This document shows, in pieces, positions 54,279-63,106 of a DNA stretch of 64,000 nucleotides. This stretch comes from Thermobacillus xylanilyticus. GTDB lineage: Bacteria > Bacillota > Bacilli > Paenibacillales > Paenibacillaceae. The stretch lies in assembly GCF_907165215.1 (NCBI RefSeq), contig NZ_CAJRAY010000002.1:29041-93040 (forward strand), written 5' to 3'. Under the pieces are notes generated by a model that ran no database searches, was not told where the DNA came from, and worked only from the letters and a program-made list of their open reading frames with translations. The position numbers and the translations under genes were made by a program. Position 1 is the stretch's first letter, and the number at the start of each line of letters is the position of its first letter.

Positions 54279-56066
54279 ATGGAAAAAACAGAAATGCGTT
54301 GGAGTCTGGAGAATTTTTATCCCGGCGGGGCCGAATCCGGGGCGTTCGCGGCGGAGCTGGAAGGCCTTCAGCGGGATATTGAAGCGTTCGAACGTTCGCT
54401 TCGCGATGCGGAGGATGCGCCGGTGACCGCGGACCGGCTTGAGCAGTGGACGCAGGCTGCGCAATCGATTCTGGCGCGCCTCAGGGAAGCGGAATCGTTC
54501 ACGGCCTGCCTGACGGCGGCCGACGTGAACGACCGCCGGGCCGCCGCATTGGATGACAGGGTGAAGAACCTGGCTGCGGCTTATCAGGCGGCGCTGACGC
54601 TCTATGACCGCGTGCTGGGCGCGGCCGATGAGGAGACGTGGAACGGCTGGCTGTCATCCGGAACCGGTCCCGGAGCGGCGGCATTCTATGTGGCCGAGCG
54701 GCGGGAGCGGGCGAAGGAGAAGCTGCCGCCCGAGCAGGAGGCGCTCGCCGGCGATCTGGCGGTGAACGGCTACCACGGATGGGGCGAGCTGTATCATACA
54801 GTCGTCGGGCGGACCCGTTTTCGGGCGGCGGATGAGACGGGAGAGACGAAGACTTATTCGGCGGGGCAGATGCAGAATCTGCTCTCGCACGGCGACCGCG
54901 GCGTGCGCCGGGCGGCATTCGAAGCCTGGGAAGCGGAATGGGGGCGCCAGGCCGACCTGTGCGCCGAGGCGTTGAACCGGATCGCGGGCTTCCGGCTCAA
55001 ACTGTACTTCCGGCGCGGCTGGAACAGCGTGCTGAAAGAACCGCTCGACATGAACCGGATGCGGCGCGAGACGCTGGAAGCGATGTGGGCGGCGGTCGAC
55101 GAGAGCCGGCCGGCGCTGGTCCGGTATCTGAACCGCAAGGCGGGGCTGCTCGGAGTGGAGCGCCTCGACTGGCACGACGTCGAAGCGCCGATCGGCGCAT
55201 CCGCGCGGACCGTGCCGTATGGGGAAGCGGCCGTTTTCATCGTCGACCGGTTCCGGCAGTTCAGCCCGGACATGGCCGCTCTGGCGGAACGGGCGTTCCG
55301 CGAGCGATGGATCGAGGCGGAAGACTGCGGCGGCAAGCGCCCCGGCGGCTTCTGCACATCGTTCCCGATCGCCGGCGAGACGCGCATCTTCATGACGTAT
55401 TCGGGTACGGCGTCCAACGTCTCGACGCTCGCGCACGAACTCGGCCATGCTTACCATCAGCATGTCATGAACGATCTGCCGCCGTTCGCGCAAGAGTACG
55501 CGATGAACGTCGCCGAGACGGCGTCGACGTTCGCCGAATGGATCGTGTCCGATTCGGCGGTGCAGGCGGCGTCCGATCCAGCGGAGAAGCTGGCGCTGCT
55601 CGATGACCAGCTGCAGCGTGCCGTAGCGTTCTTCATGAACATCCGCGCGCGGTTCCTGTTCGAGACGCGTTTCTATGAGCGGCGCAGGGAAGGCCTGCTG
55701 TCCGCGGACGAACTGTGCGCCTTGATGGAAGAAGCGCAGCGGGAAGCGTATGCCGGCGCGCTCGGCGTGTGGCATCCGCATTTCTGGGCGTCGAAGCTGC
55801 ATTTCTATCTGACGGATGTGCCGTTCTACAATTTCCCGTACACGTTCGGCTTCCTGTTCAGCAGCGGCATCTATGCGCGGGCGGCGGCGGAAGGGCCGGC
55901 GTTCGCGAACCGGTACGCCGCGCTGCTGCGCGACACCGGCAGCATGACCGTCGAGGATCTGGCCTGGAAGCATCTCGGTGTCCGGCTGGACGACATGGCC
56001 TTCTGGCGCGAAGCTGCGGCCGTCCCGCTCAAGGACATCGACACGTTCCTGGCGCTTGCGGAGTGA
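54279..56066 (+). CDS. pepF: M3 family oligoendopeptidase
   Basis: Cytoplasmic zinc peptidase of 595 aa cutting short peptides. The zinc site is HELGHAYH (His386, Glu387, His390), the third ligand in the conserved NVAETASTFAEW segment, and HPHFWASKLHFYLTDVPFYNFPYTFG is typical for the PepF/pz-peptidase group. AAAGGAG precedes ATG 54279. Ends just before a hairpin of the ATAAGCGAAG family. Confidence 0.95.
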   Translation: MEKTEMRWSLENFYPGGAESGAFAAELEGLQRDIEAFERSLRDAEDAPVTADRLEQWTQAAQSILARLREAESFTACLTAADVNDRRAAALDDRVKNLAAAYQAALTLYDRVLGAADEETWNGWLSSGTGPGAAAFYVAERRERAKEKLPPEQEALAGDLAVNGYHGWGELYHTVVGRTRFRAADETGETKTYSAGQMQNLLSHGDRGVRRAAFEAWEAEWGRQADLCAEALNRIAGFRLKLYFRRGWNSVLKEPLDMNRMRRETLEAMWAAVDESRPALVRYLNRKAGLLGVERLDWHDVEAPIGASARTVPYGEAAVFIVDRFRQFSPDMAALAERAFRERWIEAEDCGGKRPGGFCTSFPIAGETRIFMTYSGTASNVSTLAHELGHAYHQHVMNDLPPFAQEYAMNVAETASTFAEWIVSDSAVQAASDPAEKLALLDDQLQRAVAFFMNIRARFLFETRFYERRREGLLSADELCALMEEAQREAYAGALGVWHPHFWASKLHFYLTDVPFYNFPYTFGFLFSSGIYARAAAEGPAFANRYAALLRDTGSMTVEDLAWKHLGVRLDDMAFWREAAAVPLKDIDTFLALAE

Positions 56067-56097
56067 GCTGCGGCCCGCTCATGAGACTATCATTCGC

Positions 56098-56178
56098 ATA
56101 AGCGAAGAAACTTCTTCTCAATTGGTCGAAAACCGGCCGAAGCGCTGATTTGGAAGAAGTTTTTTCGCTTATTTTTTT
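56098..56178 (+). repeat. Hairpin repeat, ATAAGCGAAG family, copy C
   Basis: Left arm from 56098 and right arm to 56172 match at 20 of 22 outer bases, each beginning or ending with the ATAAGCGAA core, followed by seven T. As RNA it would be a strong terminator for pepF. It is the same type as copies A and B 40 kb away. Confidence 0.8.
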
Positions 56179-56357
56179 AAAATCGGGCATTTCGGCTTCC
56201 AGATATCCTTGCACCCGAAGCCGGTGCAGCATCGGGCCGACGGTGCGTTTGGACAGGCCAGTCCACTCGGCGGCATCGTCCGGCGTGAACGGACGCCCGT
56301 GGCGCATGGCGCGGCGGATCAGCTCCCGCTGCCAATCTCCACACCTCCGCTTGAAAA

Positions 56358-56400
56358 AAAGAAAACACCGCCCAGCCCGTTGTCGGGTATGGACGGTGTG
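56358..56400 (-). terminator. Leftward terminator-like hairpin
   Basis: Read leftward, CACCG and CCCG arms pair with CGGG and CGGTG around an ACAA loop, followed by TTTTCTTTTTTTC. It lies just upstream of the winged-helix remnant. The 515-base gap 56067-56581 holds this hairpin, copy C, the remnant and the AT-rich ccpN leader. Confidence 0.6.
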
Positions 56401-56581
56401 CTTCACCAGATTCATCGTAGCAAAGCTGGCAGCAAAAGGCAAGTGGCGGGGCAGCCCGGCTGACAGCAAGCGAGGGGAGATACAGTCTCGGCGAGAGTTG
56501 GCAAGATCCATCAAGATATATTGTATCATATTTCATAATGTGATAATCTATTTCACGGAAATATGATGTTATAAAAAGGTT

Positions 56582-57241
56582 GTGTTGGCCATCGAACTGA
56601 CCGCGAGACAATCGGAGATCGTGCGGCTTGTGGAGCTGCATGCGCCGATCACGGGCGAGCAGCTCGCCGGCATGCTGGGCGTCAGCCGGCCTACGCTCCG
56701 CTCCGATCTGGCGCTGCTCGTCATGCTCGGCCTGATCGACGCGAAGCCGAAGGTCGGCTACTTCCCGGGCCCGGCCCGGACCGCCCGGACCGCCTCGCAA
56801 GGGCTGGCCGGCTGTAAAGTGAAAGATGTCATGGCCGTTCCGGTCAGCGTCGGCGAGCACAGCTCGGTGCACGACGCTGTGGTCGCGCTGTTCACCGAGA
56901 ACGTCGAGGAACTGATCGTCGTCGACCGCGAGCAGCGGTTCACGGGCATCGTAACGGCCAAAGATTTGCTGAAAGTGACGGTCGGCGGAGCCGACGCCTC
57001 GGCGCTTCCGGTCAGCCTCGTCATGACCCGGGTGCCGAACGTCGTGACCGTATCGCCGGAGGATGACGCGGCCGAAGCGCTGCGTCTGATGTTCGCCCAT
57101 GAGCTTGACTGCCTTCCGGTGGTCCGCGAACGGAACGGGGTGCGCGAAGCGGCCGGCCGCGTGACGGTCCGGCACATCGCCGGCCTGCTCGCCGGAAGCC
57201 TGCAGCCGCCGGCGCCGCATGAAGGAGGCAGAAGTTGGTGA
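56582..57241 (+). CDS. ccpN: CcpN, repressor of gluconeogenic genes
   Basis: Represses gapB and pckA on glycolytic carbon in B. subtilis, sensing ATP/ADP. The 219-aa protein has an N-terminal HTH (residues 5-60, ITGEQLAGMLGVSRPTLRSDLALL) and two CBS domains (78-215; VKDVMAVPVSV and VSLVMTRVPNV). The N-terminus MLAIELTARQ aligns with B. subtilis CcpN MSTIELNKRQ, supporting GTG 56582, with TTG 56585 possible. The AT-rich leader (56510-56580) is unlike the surrounding GC-rich DNA. Overlaps ppsR by 4 bases. Confidence 0.93.
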   Translation: MLAIELTARQSEIVRLVELHAPITGEQLAGMLGVSRPTLRSDLALLVMLGLIDAKPKVGYFPGPARTARTASQGLAGCKVKDVMAVPVSVGEHSSVHDAVVALFTENVEELIVVDREQRFTGIVTAKDLLKVTVGGADASALPVSLVMTRVPNVVTVSPEDDAAEALRLMFAHELDCLPVVRERNGVREAAGRVTVRHIAGLLAGSLQPPAPHEGGRSW

Positions 57242-58086
57242 CGGAACCGGAGAACGAGATGAACCCGAAGATCATTTACATTTGTTCGGACGGCGTCGGC
57301 GAGACGGCGGAGGCGGTGGCGAAAGCGACGATCCGCCAGTTTGACGGCGGCAGCGTGCGGCTGAAACGGTGCGCCCCGATCAAGGATGAGGATGAGATCG
57401 TCCGCATCACGGAGGAAGCGGCACGGACGGGCGGATTCATCGCCTTTACGCTGGTGCAGCCCGAGCTGCGCGAGATGATGCGCGAGGAAGCGGGCAGGCG
57501 CGGCGTCCGCGCGGTGGACGTGCTCGGGCCGATGATGCAGGCGTACATCGACACGTTCAACGGATCGCCGCGGAGCGAACCGGGACTGCTGCATACGCTC
57601 GACGAGGATTATTTCAAGCGGATCGAGGCGGTGGAGTTCGCAATCCGGTTCGACGACGGCAAAGATTTCCGCGGCCTGCTCCAGGCCGAAGTCATCCTGA
57701 TCGGCGTGTCGCGCACGTCGAAAACGCCGCTCAGCGTCTACCTGGCGCACAAAGGCATCCGCACGGCGAACCTGCCGCTCGTGCCGGAAGTCCGGCCGCC
57801 CGCGGAACTGGTCGAGAATCCGGCCGGCGCACTGATCGTCGGCCTCATGATGGAGCCGGAGAGGCTCGCCGGCATCCGCGGCTCACGGCTTCGCGAACTG
57901 GGCTTGCCCGGCGGCGTGTCCTACGCGTCGATTGAACGGATTCGCGAAGAACTCGCGTATGCCCGGTCGATCATGGAGGAAATCGGCTGCCCCGTCATCG
58001 ACGTCACCCATCGCTCCATCGAGGAAACGGCGGCCATCATTGTCAGGATGATGCATGAAGCGCAGGAAAAACGGCAAAACCGTTAG
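57238..58086 (+). CDS. ppsR: Pyruvate, phosphate dikinase regulatory protein (DUF299)
   Basis: Bifunctional ADP-dependent kinase and phosphorylase acting on PPDK or PEP synthase; B. subtilis YqfL is the counterpart and is encoded after ccpN. About 282 aa with IGVSRTSKTP as the nucleotide-binding loop and SDGVGETAEAV at the N-terminus. GGAGG lies 10 bases before GTG 57238, or 7 before TTG 57235. Confidence 0.93.
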   Translation: MTEPENEMNPKIIYICSDGVGETAEAVAKATIRQFDGGSVRLKRCAPIKDEDEIVRITEEAARTGGFIAFTLVQPELREMMREEAGRRGVRAVDVLGPMMQAYIDTFNGSPRSEPGLLHTLDEDYFKRIEAVEFAIRFDDGKDFRGLLQAEVILIGVSRTSKTPLSVYLAHKGIRTANLPLVPEVRPPAELVENPAGALIVGLMMEPERLAGIRGSRLRELGLPGGVSYASIERIREELAYARSIMEEIGCPVIDVTHRSIEETAAIIVRMMHEAQEKRQNR

Positions 58087-58096
58087 GAGGAAGGGC

Positions 58097-59059
58097 ATGG
58101 AAAGGGAACTCGCGCTGGAACTTGTCCGCGTGACCGAGCTTGCGGCGCTGTCCGCCGCCCCGTGGATGGGGCGGGGCGACAAGAATGCGGCGGACGGCGC
58201 GGCGACGGAAGCGATGCGGCGCATGTTCGACTCCGTCGCGATCCGGGGTACGGTCGTCATCGGCGAGGGCGAGATGGATGAGGCGCCGATGCTCTATATC
58301 GGCGAGAAGCTCGGCGACGGCACCGGGCCGGAAGTCGACATCGCGGTCGATCCGCTCGAAGGGACGGAGATCGTCGCGAAAGGACTGAACAACGCCATGT
58401 CCGTCCTGGCGGTGGCGGGTAAAGGGCAGCTCTTGCACGCGCCGGACATGTACATGGAGAAACTCGCGGTCGGCCCCGCGCTCGCCGGCAAGCTCAGCCT
58501 GCGGGATCCGGTGCGCACGACGGTGGAGAAAGCGGCGCTTGCGCTGGGCAAGCCGCTGTCCGATCTCACCGTCATGATGCTGGATCGCCAGCGGCACGCC
58601 GCGCTGGTCGAAGAACTCCGGGATGCCGGCGTCCGGATCAAGTTTCTGTCCGACGGCGATGTCGCCGGGGCGATCGCGCCCTGTTTTCCCGAGACCGGGA
58701 TCGACCTGTACATCGGTTCGGGCGGCGCGCCGGAAGGCGTGCTCGCCGCAGCGGCGATCAAATGTCTCGGCGGCGAGCTGCAGGGCCGGTTGATGATCGG
58801 GGATGATGCGCAATATGAACGCTGCGTCGCGATGGGGCTTGACGACCCGCGCCGGATTCTCGGAATGAACGACATGGTGGGCGACGGGGATGTCATTTTT
58901 GCCGCCACGGGTGTGACGCCCGGCGAATTTCTCGGCGGGGTCCGGTATCTGGAAGGCGGCCGCGCCGAGACGCATTCGATGGTCATGCGCGGGAAGACGC
59001 AGACCATCCGGTTCATCCGGTCGCTGCACATGCTCAAGAACAAGCCGCTGCTCAGATGA
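58097..59059 (+). CDS. glpX: Fructose-1,6-bisphosphatase, class II
   Basis: Gluconeogenic phosphatase making fructose 6-phosphate. 320 aa with GEGEMDEAPML and AVDPLEGTE (metal-binding residues) and GSGGAPEGVLAAAA (substrate loop). TAGGAGGAAGG precedes ATG 58097. It completes a three-gene cluster with ccpN and ppsR. Confidence 0.95.
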   Translation: MERELALELVRVTELAALSAAPWMGRGDKNAADGAATEAMRRMFDSVAIRGTVVIGEGEMDEAPMLYIGEKLGDGTGPEVDIAVDPLEGTEIVAKGLNNAMSVLAVAGKGQLLHAPDMYMEKLAVGPALAGKLSLRDPVRTTVEKAALALGKPLSDLTVMMLDRQRHAALVEELRDAGVRIKFLSDGDVAGAIAPCFPETGIDLYIGSGGAPEGVLAAAAIKCLGGELQGRLMIGDDAQYERCVAMGLDDPRRILGMNDMVGDGDVIFAATGVTPGEFLGGVRYLEGGRAETHSMVMRGKTQTIRFIRSLHMLKNKPLLR

Positions 59060-59115
59060 ACGGGATGCCGGGCATCCTTAAGCAAACGACCACAGCATAG
59101 GAGTGGGAATACGGC

Positions 59116-59514
59116 ATGGAACGGACATTCGTCATGGTGAAGCCGGACGGTTTCAGGAGAGGACTCGTCGGCGAGATCGTCAGCCGGCTCGAACGGAAAG
59201 GGCTGACACTACGGGAAGCGCGGGTGCTCACCCTGACGCGGGAGCTTGCGGAGGAGCACTATCGGGAGCATCGGGACAAAAAGTTTTTCGGCGAACTGGT
59301 CGACTTCATCACGTCCGGCCCCGTATTCGCGAGCGTGTGGGAAGGTCCCGATTCGGTCGCGGTGGCGCGGCGCGTCATCGGCAGCACGAACCCGGCCGAG
59401 GCCGCGCCCGGCACGATCCGCGGCGACTTCGGCCTCACCGTGGACAGCAACATCGTGCACGGTTCGGATTCGCCGGCCAGCGCGGAGCGGGAGATCGGCC
59501 TGTTCTTCGGATGA
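59116..59514 (+). CDS. ndk: Nucleoside diphosphate kinase
   Basis: Balances nucleoside triphosphates by phosphate transfer through His115 (NIVHGSDS). 132 aa, normal, with the N-terminal [16 protein letters not shown]. It lies 57 bases after glpX; cotranscription is likely as a terminator follows it. Confidence 0.97.
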   Translation: MERTFVMVKPDGFRRGLVGEIVSRLERKGLTLREARVLTLTRELAEEHYREHRDKKFFGELVDFITSGPVFASVWEGPDSVAVARRVIGSTNPAEAAPGTIRGDFGLTVDSNIVHGSDSPASAEREIGLFFG

Positions 59515-59529
59515 AAAGACTCAAACAGC

Positions 59530-59560
59530 AGCGGCAGCCGCAAGGCTGCCGCTTTGTTTT
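59530..59560 (+). terminator. Terminator after ndk
   Basis: Perfect 10-bp stem (59530-59539 with 59544-59553), GCAA loop and T-rich tail. Confidence 0.88.
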
Positions 59561-60558
59561 CAGATTCGCCGATGGTTGGAGCTTTTGCGCGTCATAAGCG
59601 TCGGTTCCAGCTGGATGCTGACAATGTCGGGCGAAAGTTTTTCTTCAATGCGGTTGATCAGCAGTTCCAGCGAGGTGGACACCATGTCTTCGATCGGCTG
59701 ATGGATGCTGGAGATGCCCATGATCTTTGACAAATACGTATCGTCGAAGCCGATCACGCTGATATCTTCCGGAACTTTCAGCCCGCGTTCCTCAATCAGT
59801 TTGATGCATTCCAGGGCGACGATGTCGTTTTCGGTGAACACACAGGTGAAAGGGAACGTCTCGAACTGCCGGAAGTGCCGTTCGATACCTTGACGCACGA
59901 GAAAATTGTCGTTGGACGTCTGTTCGAGTTCAAATACCCGGACATCCGAAACGGGAAGCTGATGCTCATACAACACACTGGCGAAACCGAGATACTTCTC
60001 GTCATCGGATTTCCCGATATAGGCGAAGGAGGTATGGCCGGCTTTGATGAAACTTGCGGCCGCCAATTTCCCGGCTTTCATGTGATCGATGGCCACGCTG
60101 TCCAGCGAGCTTACCGTCTGCGTGATGGACACGACGGGGATGGGCAGCTTGCTGAGCCGTTCCAGATTGTAGCTTCCGGTGGGAACGATGATGCATCCGT
60201 CGATTTGCCTGGTGAGGAAGTTCTGGATGTTCTCCCACTCCAGGATCGGGTTGTGCTTGGAATTGTGCAGAATGATGTTGTAGCCCAGCTTCCGCGCCTT
60301 GTCCTCCAGATGGTCGACCAGCTCGACGAAATAGGGATTGTACATTTCGGACACGCTGACCCCGATCAGCTTCGACTGATTGCGCTTCAACGTTTGGGCG
60401 GTCTGATTCGGCACGTATCCGACCTCTTCAATCACCTTCAAAACCCTCGCCGCCAGTTCCTCATTAACGTCGGGGTTTCCGTTGATGACGCGCGAGACCG
60501 TCGCCTGCGACACATTGGCCAGACGGGCGATCTCCTTCATCGTGATTCTTTTCTTCAC
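59560..60558 (-). CDS. LacI-family regulator of the third sugar operon
   Basis: A 332-aa repressor: HTH and hinge at residues 5-55 (MKEIARLANVSQATVSRVIN, then GNPDV), then a sugar-binding domain (YNPYFVELVDHLE, DGCIIVPTG, SVIGFDDT). GTG 60558 is preferred because GGAGG lies 6-7 bases before it; TTG 60570 is an alternative. It is divergent from the sugar ABC operon, and a perfect operator lies on that promoter, with a weaker copy near its own promoter. Confidence 0.9.
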   Translation of the reverse strand: MKKRITMKEIARLANVSQATVSRVINGNPDVNEELAARVLKVIEEVGYVPNQTAQTLKRNQSKLIGVSVSEMYNPYFVELVDHLEDKARKLGYNIILHNSKHNPILEWENIQNFLTRQIDGCIIVPTGSYNLERLSKLPIPVVSITQTVSSLDSVAIDHMKAGKLAAASFIKAGHTSFAYIGKSDDEKYLGFASVLYEHQLPVSDVRVFELEQTSNDNFLVRQGIERHFRQFETFPFTCVFTENDIVALECIKLIEERGLKVPEDISVIGFDDTYLSKIMGISSIHQPIEDMVSTSLELLINRIEEKLSPDIVSIQLEPTLMTRKSSNHRRI

Positions 60559-60635
60559 GTCGGCCTCCAAGACCCTGTATTGTTCCGTTCCGAATGGTTA
60601 AAACTATCATAGCATATTAATTTCATTCTATCATA

Positions 60636-60649
60636 AGAATACGATTTCC
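60636..60649. promoter_or_regulatory. Secondary LacI operator
   Basis: AGAATACGATTTCC matches the perfect operator AGAATACGTATTCT at 11 of 14 positions. Its position before the LacI gene suggests autoregulation; the two sites are 89 bases apart. Confidence 0.45.
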
Positions 60650-60688
60650 GAAGATAAAAATCAATTTAATCAGTAAATTATTTTATTG

Positions 60689-60717
60689 TTGACAGCGATT
60701 ACAGCGTCTTATATGAT
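60689..60717 (+). promoter_or_regulatory. Promoter of the third sugar operon
   Basis: Perfect TTGACA (60689-60694), a 17-base spacer and TATGAT (60712-60717); start near 60724. Confidence 0.8.
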
Positions 60718-60724
60718 TACTTTC

Positions 60725-60738
60725 AGAATACGTATTCT
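60725..60738. promoter_or_regulatory. LacI operator at the transcription start
   Basis: AGAATACGTATTCT is a perfect 14-base palindrome with the central CG typical of LacI-family sites. It begins at the predicted start of transcription, so binding would block the promoter. Confidence 0.85.
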
Positions 60739-60783
60739 CAATTTATTCTGGTTTTTTTCTCACTAATTCTCACGGAGGGGCGT

Positions 60784-62166
60784 ATGAAAAAGAAACTCGT
60801 GTTGCTCGTCGGTCTGATTGCCTTGGTGCTGCTTGCGGGATGCAGCGGCGGGGGGAACGGCAAGAAGGACACCATCGTAGTCTGGACGCAAGCGTCCGCG
60901 GACACGCCGGAGGGGAAAATGTTTGCCGATCGCGTGGCGAAATACAATGAACTGCATCCGGACAAACCGAAGGTCGAGATTCAGAACATTACGCGGGCCG
61001 GTGCCGGCTCCGGTTACATCGACAAATTGAACGCCGCCATTACCGCCGGCGACATGCCCGACATCTTCACGCTGGACGGTCCGGACGTGGCCGCCTACGC
61101 GGACGCGGGGGTCATCGGCGAAGTGGGCTCCTATCTGAGCGAAGGATTTGCCGAAGGATTTACCGCTTCGATCCTGGAGCAAGGCACGGTTGACGGCAAG
61201 CTGTATGCGCTCGGCTATTCGGATTCGGCCGTCGTCGTGATGTACAACGAAGACATGATCAATGCCCTGCCGGATGACATCAAAGCCAAAATTCCGGCTC
61301 CCGATGAAGACTGGACCTGGGATGAGCTGCTGGAACTGGCCCGCGACATCGATCAATACGCCTCGGAGAGCAACGATCCGGCCTTTGAAAAGTACGCGGT
61401 TGCCTTGAGCACGCTGCTGACGGATGTGGCAAGCGGCGTGTATGAGACCGGCACGTATTATTTCACGCCGCTCGTCTGGTCGAACGGTTCGAACATTGTG
61501 GCCGACGACGGCTTGACGGTTGACGGGGTGCTGAACGGCCCCGAGACGCTGGAAGCGATGACGAAATATGCCCGGCTGTTCGCGGGGGATCGTCCGCTGG
61601 CCAGCGCGGCGGAGCCCGAGAAGGCCTTCCATTCCGGACAGGCTGCCATGGCTGTCGCAGGCTTCTGGTACGTCAACGAGCTCACGGGCAATTACCCCGA
61701 TCTGAAATTCAGATCGCTCCGCTATCCGAAAATGAACGGGGAATTTGACGGTCTCTATACGCCGTCGGGCAGCTGGGCCTTCGTCAGAAGCGCGAACATC
61801 CCCGAGGAGCGCATTCCGCAGGTCGTCGAAGTGATGGAATGGCTGACCAATGATGAAGCTTCGCGGGAATATTTCACGAAGAACGGCTCCATTCCGACCC
61901 GGATCAACGCCATCGATGTGATCGACACCAATACGGACAACCCGTATTTCAACGAAGCATGGAAAGTGATGCAATATCAGGTCCAGCATACGAACAAGGC
62001 GCGTCCGGTTTCCGTGGGGTATCCGTACCTGTCCGAGACATTCGCGAAGGACGTCCTGCTCAAAATCGCCCAAAACAAGACAACCGATGAAGCAACCATC
62101 CAGACCTACCTGAACGACGCGGTCAAGAAGATCGATCAGGAATTTGCGAAGTACAAAAAAGGATAA
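60784..62166 (+). CDS. Sugar ABC importer substrate-binding lipoprotein
   Basis: Family 1 solute-binding protein, 460 aa, with lipobox LLAGC (Cys20) and a Gly-rich linker. WTWDELLELARDIDQY and the C-terminal SFSEW-like sugar cleft regions fit the family; ligand unknown. Good ribosome site (ACGGAGGGG) before ATG 60784. First gene of a three-gene importer operon under LacI control. The gene at 59560 is the likely sensor of the same sugar. Confidence 0.9.
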   Translation: MKKKLVLLVGLIALVLLAGCSGGGNGKKDTIVVWTQASADTPEGKMFADRVAKYNELHPDKPKVEIQNITRAGAGSGYIDKLNAAITAGDMPDIFTLDGPDVAAYADAGVIGEVGSYLSEGFAEGFTASILEQGTVDGKLYALGYSDSAVVVMYNEDMINALPDDIKAKIPAPDEDWTWDELLELARDIDQYASESNDPAFEKYAVALSTLLTDVASGVYETGTYYFTPLVWSNGSNIVADDGLTVDGVLNGPETLEAMTKYARLFAGDRPLASAAEPEKAFHSGQAAMAVAGFWYVNELTGNYPDLKFRSLRYPKMNGEFDGLYTPSGSWAFVRSANIPEERIPQVVEVMEWLTNDEASREYFTKNGSIPTRINAIDVIDTNTDNPYFNEAWKVMQYQVQHTNKARPVSVGYPYLSETFAKDVLLKIAQNKTTDEATIQTYLNDAVKKIDQEFAKYKKG

Positions 62167-62224
62167 CCCGGAATTGGCGAGGTTCCATCCTCGCCACTAT
62201 CTTTGACGGGGGTGAAAAGGGCAA

Positions 62225-63106
62225 ATGTTCAAGCAGTACAAATGGCAGGAAGTCGTCACGGCCTATGCGTTCCTTCTCATGGCGCTGCTTCTGGCCGTGT
62301 TGTTCATCGTACTGCCGATCGGCAAGGCGATCAACTACAGCTTTACGGACTATTACCTGCTGAAGCCGCATGAGCGGCAATTCATCGGACTCGACAATTA
62401 CCAGCGGATCTTCACCGACGACCTGTTTCGCAAGACCTTCCTCAACACGGTCAAGTTCGTCGTGTTCGTGGTGCCGATTCAGTTGACGATGGCGCTGGTG
62501 CTGGCGCTCATCGTGAACAGGAAAGTCAAGGGCGTCGGGTTTTTTCGCACCGCGTATTTCTCCCCGGCCGTGCTGTCGCTTGTCGTCATCTCCATTTTGT
62601 GGACGGTGCTGCTGAATCCCGATTCGGGGCTGATCAACGAGGTGCTGACGGCGTTGGGGCTGTCTCCCCAGCCTTTCCTGACCAGCAGCTCGCAAGCGAT
62701 GTACACCATCGTCATGATTTCGGCGTGGTCGGGCTGCGGCTATCAGATGATGATTTTCCTTGCGGGGCTCTCGAACATTGATTCCAGCCAATATGAGGCG
62801 GCGGAACTGGACGGCTGCGGCTCGCTGCGCAAGTTCCGGTACATCACGCTGCCGGGCCTGAAGCCGATTACGATGTTCCTCGTCATCACCACGACCATCC
62901 AGGCGTTCAAGCTCATCGTGCAGCCCATGGTCATGACGGGAGGCGGCCCGGATTACGCCACGATGACGATTCTGCAGTACATCTACGAATACGGCTATCG
63001 CCACCGCAACATCGGGTATGCGAGTGCGATCACGGTGGTATTCACTGTTTTCCTCATCGTCGTTTCCGTCCTCATCAAGAAGCTCTTTCGGGAGGAAAAA
63101 GCGTGA
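62225..63106 (+). CDS. Sugar ABC importer permease, MalF type
   Basis: 293 aa, six spans, EAA loop QYEAAELDGCGSLRKFRYI, and the family start EVVTAYAFLLMALLLAVLF. GGGGTGAAAAGG precedes the ATG. It overlaps the next gene by 4 bases. Confidence 0.9.
   Translation: MFKQYKWQEVVTAYAFLLMALLLAVLFIVLPIGKAINYSFTDYYLLKPHERQFIGLDNYQRIFTDDLFRKTFLNTVKFVVFVVPIQLTMALVLALIVNRKVKGVGFFRTAYFSPAVLSLVVISILWTVLLNPDSGLINEVLTALGLSPQPFLTSSSQAMYTIVMISAWSGCGYQMMIFLAGLSNIDSSQYEAAELDGCGSLRKFRYITLPGLKPITMFLVITTTIQAFKLIVQPMVMTGGGPDYATMTILQYIYEYGYRHRNIGYASAITVVFTVFLIVVSVLIKKLFREEKA

Larger units (their letters stand above)
56029..56415 (-). pseudogene. Remnant of a small winged-helix protein
   Basis: The leftward frame encodes WQRELIRRAMRHGRPFTPDD, then AAEWTGLSKRTVGPMLHRLR and VQGYLEAEMPDF, which reads like a real winged-helix gene. 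Upstream, no start codon pairs with a ribosome site: GGAGGT is present but a start is out of frame, and the only in-frame ATG (56415) requires translating through a terminator-like hairpin. Downstream, the frame runs straight through hairpin repeat copy C and into pepF. I take it as a broken gene, perhaps cut by the repeat. A very short living gene is the alternative. Confidence 0.5.

Noticed and set aside
56510..56580. CcpN binding site (TRTGHYATAYW) in the ccpN leader.
   Set aside because: The best matches have two or three mismatches in an AT-rich stretch where such hits are expected by chance.
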